Shown one piece after another: positions 59,521 through 64,000 of a stretch of 64,000 nt of DNA. The stretch spans positions 6,948,001 through 7,012,000 of the forward strand of contig NZ_CP029197.1 in assembly GCF_008639165.1 (NCBI RefSeq), given 5' to 3'. Position 1 is the first letter of the stretch; each line of letters starts with the position of its first letter. This DNA is from Streptomyces venezuelae ATCC 10712 (lineage in GTDB: Bacteria > Actinomycetota > Actinomycetes > Streptomycetales > Streptomycetaceae). A model generated the notes under the pieces. That model was not told where the DNA came from. It searched no databases and saw only the letters and a list, made by a program, of their open reading frames with translations. The translations under genes were made by a program, and so were the position numbers.

Positions 59521-60093
59521 ATGCCGGCCGCGTACACGACCCTCGAACTCGCCCCAGCCACCCTGCCGCAGGGCGGTGACGGCGACCTCCCCGGAAGCCT
59601 CCGAGGAAGCCTCTCCGGATCCCTCTCCGGGCCCGTCCCCGGAGCCCGCCCCGGGCCCCTCCCCGGATGCTTCCCGCCGCCCCGCCCCGGCGACGTCGAC
59701 CTCGTCGTCGACGGCAGGCCGCTGCTCCACCGGCTCGACGAGGCCGACGGCACCGACGCCGTCTCGCCGCTGGCCGGCGACCTGCTGCCCGTCCTGCGCG
59801 CCGAGCACGTCCGCCGGCTCCTCGGGACCGCGCCCTCGCTCCCCGAAGGCCGCCAGGTGATCTACTCCTGCCCCGACTGCGACGAGCTGGGCTGCGGAGC
59901 CGTCACCGCCGTCGTCGAGCGCGACGGCGAGGACGTCGTCTGGCGCGACTTCGCCTGGCAGACCGGCCCCACCGTCGACCCCGCCCGCGACGGCTACCCC
60001 GGCATCGGCCCGTACCGCTTCGACGGCGCGAGCTACCGGGCCGCCCTGCACCGCCTCGGGACGCGCCCCCGGACCGGTGCGCGCGTCGCCTAG
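59521..60093 (+). CDS. Hypothetical protein with Gly/Pro/Ser repeat insertion
   Basis: This 190-residue protein starts with a plausible conserved core (AAYTTLELAPATLPQG), then a low-complexity stretch at about 20-55 (GSLRGSLSGSLSGPVPG). The globular part follows: VDLVVDGRPLLHRLDEADGT, LLGTAPSLPEGRQVIYSCPD, CDELGCGAVTAVVERDGEDV and WRDFAWQ. The CPDCDELGCG cluster of Cys may bind a metal. The nucleotide sequence of the insertion is itself repetitive (CTCTCCGG units). Function unknown. The second ABC-F gene begins 13 bases after the stop. Confidence 0.8.
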   Translation: MPAAYTTLELAPATLPQGGDGDLPGSLRGSLSGSLSGPVPGARPGPLPGCFPPPRPGDVDLVVDGRPLLHRLDEADGTDAVSPLAGDLLPVLRAEHVRRLLGTAPSLPEGRQVIYSCPDCDELGCGAVTAVVERDGEDVVWRDFAWQTGPTVDPARDGYPGIGPYRFDGASYRAALHRLGTRPRTGARVA

Positions 60094-60096
60094 GAT
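60091..60096 (+). promoter_or_regulatory. -10 element TAGGAT of the second ABC-F gene
   Basis: TAGGAT overlaps the end of the upstream gene and lies ten bases before the ATG at 60107. Transcription would begin within a few bases of the start codon, and there is no ribosome site. Confidence 0.5.
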
Positions 60097-60106
60097 TCAT
60101 CCCCTG

Positions 60107-61744
60107 ATGACTGCAACCCTCGTCGCCAAGGACCTCGCCGCCGGCCACGGCGAACGCACCCTCTTCGCCCAGCTCGACCTGGTCGTCGCCCCCGGCGACG
60201 TCATCGGCCTCGTCGGCGTCAACGGCGCCGGCAAGTCGACCCTGCTGCGGCTGCTCGCCGGGCTCGACACCCCGGAGGAGGGCGAGCTCCGGCTCTCCCC
60301 GCCCACCGCCGCCGTCGGCCACCTCCCGCAGGAGCCGGAGCGCCGCGCGGGCGAGACCGTGCGCGAGTTCCTCGCCCGGCGCACCGGCGTCGCCGCCGCC
60401 CAGGCGGCGATGGACGAGGCCACCCAGGGCCTCGTCGACGGCACGCCCGGCGCCGACGACGCGTACGCCACCACCCTGGAGCGCTGGCTGAACCTCGGCG
60501 GCGCCGACCTCGACGAGCGCGCCGAGGAGGTCGCGGGCTCCCTCGGCCTCACCGTCGGCCTCGACCAGCCGATGACCTCCCTCTCCGGCGGCCAGGCCGC
60601 CCGCGCGGGACTCGCCTCCCTGCTGCTCTCCCGCTACGACGTCTTCCTGCTCGACGAGCCCACGAACGACCTCGACCTCGACGGTCTGGAGCGCCTCGAA
60701 GCCTTCGTGAAGGGGCTGCGCGCCGGGACGGTCGTCATCAGCCACGACCGCGAGTTCCTCACCCGGACCGTCACCAAGGTCCTCGAACTCGACCTCGCCC
60801 AGCAGCAGATCACGCTGTACGGCGGCGGTTACGAGTCCTACCTGGAGGAGCGGGACCGGGCCAGGCGGCACGCGCGCGAGGACTACGAGGAGTACGCCGG
60901 GAAGAAGGCGGCCCTCGAAGCCCGCGGCCACATGCAGCGGTCCTGGATGGACAAGGGCGTCAGGAACGCCCGCCGCAAGTCCACCGACGGCGACAAGCTC
61001 GGACGCAACGCGCGCAGCGAGGCCAGCGAGAAGCAGGCCGCGAAGGCCCGCCAGACCCAGCGCATGATCGAGCGCCTCGACGTCGTCGACGAGCCCCGCA
61101 AGGAGTGGGAGCTGCGGATGGAGATCGCGGCCGCGCCGCGCTCCGGCTCGGTCGTCGCCACCCTGCGCGAGGCGGAGGTGCGCCGCGGCGACTTCTCCTT
61201 CGGCCCCGTCACCCTCCAGATCGACTGGGCCGACCGCGTCGCCGTCACCGGTGCCAACGGCGCTGGGAAGTCGACCCTGCTCGCCGCGCTCCTCGGCCGG
61301 CTGCCGCTGGACTCCGGCGACGCGGTCCTCGGCTCGGGCGTCGTCGTCGGCGAGGTCGACCAGGCGCGCAAGCTCTTCCACGGCACGGAGAGCCTCCTGG
61401 AGGCGTTCTGCGCGGCCGTGCCGGAGACCGAGCCCGCCGAGGTCCGCACCCTGCTCGCCAAGTTCGGACTCAAGGCCGTCCACGTGATGCGCCCCGCCAC
61501 CACCCTCTCCCCGGGCGAGCGGACCCGCGCCGCGCTCGCCCTGCTCCAGGGCCGCGGGGTGAACCTGCTGGTGCTCGACGAGCCGACCAACCACCTGGAC
61601 CTGCCGGCCATCGAGCAGCTGGAGTCCGCGCTGGAGTCGTACAACGGCACCCTGCTGCTCGTCACGCACGACCGTCGGATGCTGGACGCGGTGCGCACCA
61701 CCCGCCGCGTCGAGGTCGCCGACGGCAAGGTCACCGAGCTCTGA
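60107..61744 (+). CDS. ABC-F family ATP-binding protein
   Basis: This 545-residue, two-domain ABC-F protein has Walker A GVNGAGKST and LLDEPTNDLDLDG in domain 1, and GANGAGKST, LSPGERTRAAL and LVLDEPTNHLDLP in domain 2. The interdomain arm (about 235-335) is Lys/Arg/Glu-rich (RRHAREDYEEYAGKKAALEA). Unlike the first ABC-F it has no leader; its ATG follows a -10 directly. Such proteins act on the translating ribosome. It may be a housekeeping or drug-protection factor. Confidence 0.93.
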   Translation: MTATLVAKDLAAGHGERTLFAQLDLVVAPGDVIGLVGVNGAGKSTLLRLLAGLDTPEEGELRLSPPTAAVGHLPQEPERRAGETVREFLARRTGVAAAQAAMDEATQGLVDGTPGADDAYATTLERWLNLGGADLDERAEEVAGSLGLTVGLDQPMTSLSGGQAARAGLASLLLSRYDVFLLDEPTNDLDLDGLERLEAFVKGLRAGTVVISHDREFLTRTVTKVLELDLAQQQITLYGGGYESYLEERDRARRHAREDYEEYAGKKAALEARGHMQRSWMDKGVRNARRKSTDGDKLGRNARSEASEKQAAKARQTQRMIERLDVVDEPRKEWELRMEIAAAPRSGSVVATLREAEVRRGDFSFGPVTLQIDWADRVAVTGANGAGKSTLLAALLGRLPLDSGDAVLGSGVVVGEVDQARKLFHGTESLLEAFCAAVPETEPAEVRTLLAKFGLKAVHVMRPATTLSPGERTRAALALLQGRGVNLLVLDEPTNHLDLPAIEQLESALESYNGTLLLVTHDRRMLDAVRTTRRVEVADGKVTEL

Positions 61745-61772
61745 TGGCGGGCCTCCCGCGCGCGGGCGCGCG

Positions 61773-62501
61773 ATGACCGTCTCCTTCGGCTGGGGCCCCG
61801 TCGAGGCGCGGACCCTCGCCCCGGCGGCCGCCTGCCTGGTCGTCGTCGACGTGCTGTCCTTCACCACGTCCGTGGGCGTCGCCGTCGAGCGCGGCACCGC
61901 CGTCCTCCCCTACCGGTGGCGGGACGCCACGGCCGTCGCGTACGCGCGGGAGCGGGAAGCGGTGCTCGCCGTCGGCCGGAGCGAGGCCACCGGGACGCAC
62001 CCCTGGACGCTCTCCCCCGCCGCCCTGCGCGCGGCGCCCGCGCCCGACCGGCTCGTCCTGCCCTCCCCGAACGGCTCCCCCCTCGCGGCCGAGGCCGGGG
62101 ACGCGGCCGTCGTCGCCGCCTCCCTGCGCAACCACTCGGCCGTCGCCCGGTGGCTCGCGGAGCGGGGGTACGGCTCCGCCGGGCGCCCCCTCGCGGTCGT
62201 CGCCGCCGGCGAGCGGTGGCCGGACGGTTCGCTGCGTCCGGCGCTGGAGGACCTGCTCGGCGCGGGCGCGGTCCTCGCCGGGCTGCGGGCCGCGGGTCCG
62301 CACACCCTGACCCCGGAGGCGACCGCGGCGGCCACGCTGTGGTCGGCGACCGAGGACCCGGTCGCCGCCTTGCACGGCTGCGACTCGGGCCGTGAACTGT
62401 ACGAGTACGGCTTTCCGCAGGACGTGGGGGTGGCCGCCGAGATCGACAGCTCGACGACCGTCCCCGTGCTCGTGGACGGCGCATTCCAGGAGGCACCATG
62501 A
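61773..62501 (+). CDS. 2-phosphosulfolactate phosphatase-like protein (ComB family)
   Basis: This 242-residue protein is a ComB-family, Mg-dependent phosphatase homologue. Visible motifs are CLVVVDVLSFTTSVGVAVER, LVLPSPNGSPLA, ASLRNHSAVARWL, VVAAGERWPDGSLRPALEDL and an acidic CDSGRELYEYGFPQDV. True ComB works in coenzyme M synthesis of methanogens, so the substrate here must differ. ATG 61773 lies 28 bases after the ABC-F stop; its own stop overlaps the next gene's ATG. Confidence 0.9.
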   Translation: MTVSFGWGPVEARTLAPAAACLVVVDVLSFTTSVGVAVERGTAVLPYRWRDATAVAYAREREAVLAVGRSEATGTHPWTLSPAALRAAPAPDRLVLPSPNGSPLAAEAGDAAVVAASLRNHSAVARWLAERGYGSAGRPLAVVAAGERWPDGSLRPALEDLLGAGAVLAGLRAAGPHTLTPEATAAATLWSATEDPVAALHGCDSGRELYEYGFPQDVGVAAEIDSSTTVPVLVDGAFQEAP

Positions 62502-62899
62502 CCGACCTGCTGACCCGGCTCACCGAGATGCTGGACGACCTCGACGCGGACGTCGACGAGACGATCGACCTCGCCGACGAGATCGCGGCCTCGGGCGACG
62601 CCGCTCTCCTGCCGCGTCTCCAGGCGGAGCTCGACCGCGCGCTCACCGAGCGGAACGCCTACGCCCGTGAACTCCTCGGCGGTGTCCTCGCCGCCATCGG
62701 CGGCCCGGACGCGCTGCCCACCCTGATCCGGGCGTCGGCCGTCGACCTCGGTGACGACCAGGACGGCCTGGCCACCGAGATCGTCGACCTGGTCCAGGCG
62801 GACCCGAAGGCGGCCCGGGGGCTGCTCCAGCCCCTCACGGAGGACGACGACCTCTCGGTCGCCAACCGGGCCGACTGGGCCCTGCGCTTCCTGCCGTAG
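62498..62899 (+). CDS. HEAT-like repeat hypothetical protein
   Basis: This 133-residue acidic helical protein (ETIDLADEIAASGDAALLPR, LGGVLAAIGGPDALPTLIRA) has the spacing of HEAT-like repeats and no Cys. Its ATG overlaps the ComB-like stop. The stop TAG lies in a CCGTAG repeat array, so further in-frame TAG codons follow. Function unknown; it probably mediates protein contacts. Confidence 0.82.
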   Translation: MTDLLTRLTEMLDDLDADVDETIDLADEIAASGDAALLPRLQAELDRALTERNAYARELLGGVLAAIGGPDALPTLIRASAVDLGDDQDGLATEIVDLVQADPKAARGLLQPLTEDDDLSVANRADWALRFLP

Positions 62900-62923
62900 C
62901 CGTAGCCGTAGCCGTAGCCGTAG
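62894..62923. repeat. CCGTAG hexamer repeated five times
   Basis: Five exact copies begin at 62894. The first contains the stop codon of the HEAT-like gene, and each further copy adds an in-frame TAG. Copy number could vary between strains without changing the protein. Confidence 0.9.
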
Positions 62924-62936
62924 CCGGTGACGCGAC

Positions 62937-62965
62937 GAGGCCACGGCCCGGTGGGCCGTGGCCTC
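62937..62965. terminator. Bidirectional terminator
   Basis: GAGGCCACGGCCC (62937-62949) pairs perfectly with GGGCCGTGGCCTC (62953-62965) around GGT, followed by TTTCC. It lies between the HEAT-like gene (+) and the DUF2690 gene (-). Confidence 0.9.
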
Positions 62966-62990
62966 TTTCCCGCCGGGGCGGGGTCAGGGT

Positions 62991-63443
62991 CTACCAGAAG
63001 ACGCTGCAGTCCACGAGGTCCGTGGCGGTGTCCTTGATGCAGACGCGGTAGTACGCGGTGGGGCTGCCCAGCATGTTGGACCAGTCCTGGCCCGGGTTCG
63101 GGAACTTCACCTGCAGGCTGCGCTGGAAGTCGGTGCCCTTGCCGCCCCATTTCTCGACGGAGCCGTAGCGGTCCCACCACTGCTCGCCGTCGGCGGTGAC
63201 CCGGACCCAGGCCGCCGTACACGAGGGGGACCAGCGCAGCTCGGCGCGGAGGCCGGGGTGGTTGCGGGCGGTGACGCTCGCCTTGGTCACCGCGTCGCCG
63301 TCGCAGCCCATGGAGACGGGGCCGCGGTTGTCGCAGCCGGCCCCGCCGCAGCCGGCGGCGTACGAGGTGCCCGCGAGCGGGACGAGGGCCACGGTCATCG
63401 CGGCGGCCGAGACCGTCGCCACCTTCGCGATCATGCGCTTCAT
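62991..63443 (-). CDS. Secreted DUF2690-type protein
   Basis: This 150-residue protein has a signal peptide (about 1-30, MIAKVATVSAAAMTVALVPL). The mature part matches DUF2690: GCGGAGCDNRGPVSMGCDGD, LRAELRWSPSCTAAWVRVTA, GTDFQRSLQVKFPNPGQDWS, and a C-terminal YYRVCIKDTATDLVDCSVFW. Six Cys probably form disulfides. ATG 63443 is chosen because GGAGG sits eight bases upstream; the ATG at 63458 contains that site. Its role is unknown; the family is common in Streptomyces secretomes. Confidence 0.9.
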   Translation of the reverse strand: MKRMIAKVATVSAAAMTVALVPLAGTSYAAGCGGAGCDNRGPVSMGCDGDAVTKASVTARNHPGLRAELRWSPSCTAAWVRVTADGEQWWDRYGSVEKWGGKGTDFQRSLQVKFPNPGQDWSNMLGSPTAYYRVCIKDTATDLVDCSVFW

Positions 63444-63499
63444 GGTTACAACCTCCATAAAAGGAAGATCATGTGCCCCACCCGTGGAGGCAGAAGCTG

Positions 63500-63528
63500 A
63501 TCATGGTGGGGGGTCCTGAGCGCGTCAA
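63500..63528 (-). promoter_or_regulatory. Promoter of the DUF2690 gene
   Basis: On the minus strand TTGACG (63528-63523) and CATGAT (63505-63500) are 17 bases apart. They lie 57-85 bases before the ATG. The remainder of the 208-base gap (63444-63651) shows nothing else clear. Confidence 0.55.
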
Positions 63529-63651
63529 CGGTTTATATCCGGCCATCCCGGGGCGGTGCTCCGACGCCGCGGGGCCGCCCCCGCGACCCCGGTCGGGGTC
63601 ACGGGAACGGCCCCGTGTCGTCAGCTCGGAAACCCGCTCCGACCTGGTGTT

Positions 63652-64000
63652 CTATCGGCGCTTGCGGTCTCCGTCGCCCAGCAGGCCGGCCTTGCGCAGG
63701 GCGTCCGCCATGGCGCTGTTGGCGGGCGCGGGCGCCGCCGAACGTTCCCGGCCGCCACGCTCCCCGCGCTCGTTCCGGTTACCGCCCTCGGACCTGCGGC
63801 CACCACCCTGCCGCTGCTGCGGCGGCCGGCCCGCGCGCTCGCCCCGATCGCCGCGCTCGCCCCGCTCGCGCCGGGGCGCCCCGCCCTGTCCTTCGGTGCC
63901 CGACTCGTCGTCGAGCCGCAGCGTCAGCGAGATCCGCTTGCGGGGGATGTCGACGTCGAGAACTTTCACCTTGACCACGTCGCCGGGCTTCACCACGTCA
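63652..64000 (-). CDS. C-terminal end of a Tex/S1-domain RNA-binding protein (runs off the window)
   Basis: The open frame enters from the window edge and reads DVVKPGDVVKVKVLDVDIPR followed by KRISLTLRLDDE, the last strands of an S1 domain as at the C terminus of Tex (YhgF). A low-complexity RG-rich tail follows (ERGERGDRGERAGRPP, RSEGGNRNERGERGGRER), then a short helix ADALRKAGLLGDGDRKRR. The RG-rich tail is typical of actinobacterial Tex proteins and would add nonspecific RNA binding. There are 115 codons plus the stop in view. Confidence 0.85.
   Translation of the reverse strand, partial: DVVKPGDVVKVKVLDVDIPRKRISLTLRLDDESGTEGQGGAPRRERGERGDRGERAGRPPQQRQGGGRRSEGGNRNERGERGGRERSAAPAPANSAMADALRKAGLLGDGDRKRR

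Overview
This window is chromosomal DNA of a Streptomyces-type actinomycete. The sequence is uniformly very GC-rich with G/C in third codon positions. It carries a WhiB-like protein, an SsgA-family sporulation protein, two XRE/DUF397/GHKL-ATPase regulatory modules, many secreted proteins with Tat or Sec signals, and several apparently leaderless genes. I see no rRNA, insertion sequence, integrase, CRISPR array or replication origin. One tRNA-Leu(GAG) is present.

Layout. 1-6072: end of an upstream gene, then a sugar ABC importer (ATPase, permease, lipoprotein), a Gfo/Idh/MocA dehydrogenase and a xylose-isomerase-like TIM barrel. 6319-10011: a 1230-residue secreted protein joining PQQ-type sugar dehydrogenase, PKD, carbohydrate-binding, ThuA and 3-keto-disaccharide-hydrolase-like domains. 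10161-17130: a tightly overlapping seven-gene ebo-type cluster in which an inositol-3-phosphate-synthase-like cyclase sits where cyanobacterial clusters have a dehydroquinate-synthase-like EboD. 17201-18262: a Tat-exported TIM barrel. Together these 18 kb look like a carbohydrate/cyclitol uptake, oxidation and metabolite-export island. 18431-29500: tRNA-Leu, two methyltransferases, the first XRE/DUF397 module, an M64 peptidase, a GH4 glycosidase, a YchJ-like protein and a DHA2 exporter. 29897-32039: a divergent, split LigD system (ligase and polymerase). 32116-36407: an IclR regulator, a WhiB-like protein, an acyl-ACP desaturase with an unusual repeat array, and the second XRE module. 36453-38754: an ABC-F protein with a candidate uORF attenuator, and an SsgA-like protein. 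38923-42218: small redox, repair and metabolic genes. 42265-50364: a beta-oxidation operon (CoA-transferase, acyl-CoA dehydrogenase, thiolase, FadJ-like enzyme) bounded by a saccharopine-dehydrogenase-like gene and a MerR regulator. 50554-58939: a sphingomyelinase-like enzyme, an orphan ATP-synthase b-like subunit, an MpaB-like oxygenase and three secreted peptidases (M1, S15, M14). 59057-64000: small secreted proteins, a second ABC-F, a ComB-like phosphatase, and the C-terminal end of a Tex/S1 protein.

The strongest leads are (i) the ebo-type cluster with a swapped carbocyclase beside sugar-oxidation genes, (ii) the uORF and mutually exclusive pairings in the leader of the first ABC-F gene, (iii) the orphan, apparently leaderless F0 b-like subunit, and (iv) the XRE modules with tandem palindromes, one of which has a degenerate, TTA-containing GHKL partner. 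All functions are read from sequence motifs and family knowledge; no searches were run.
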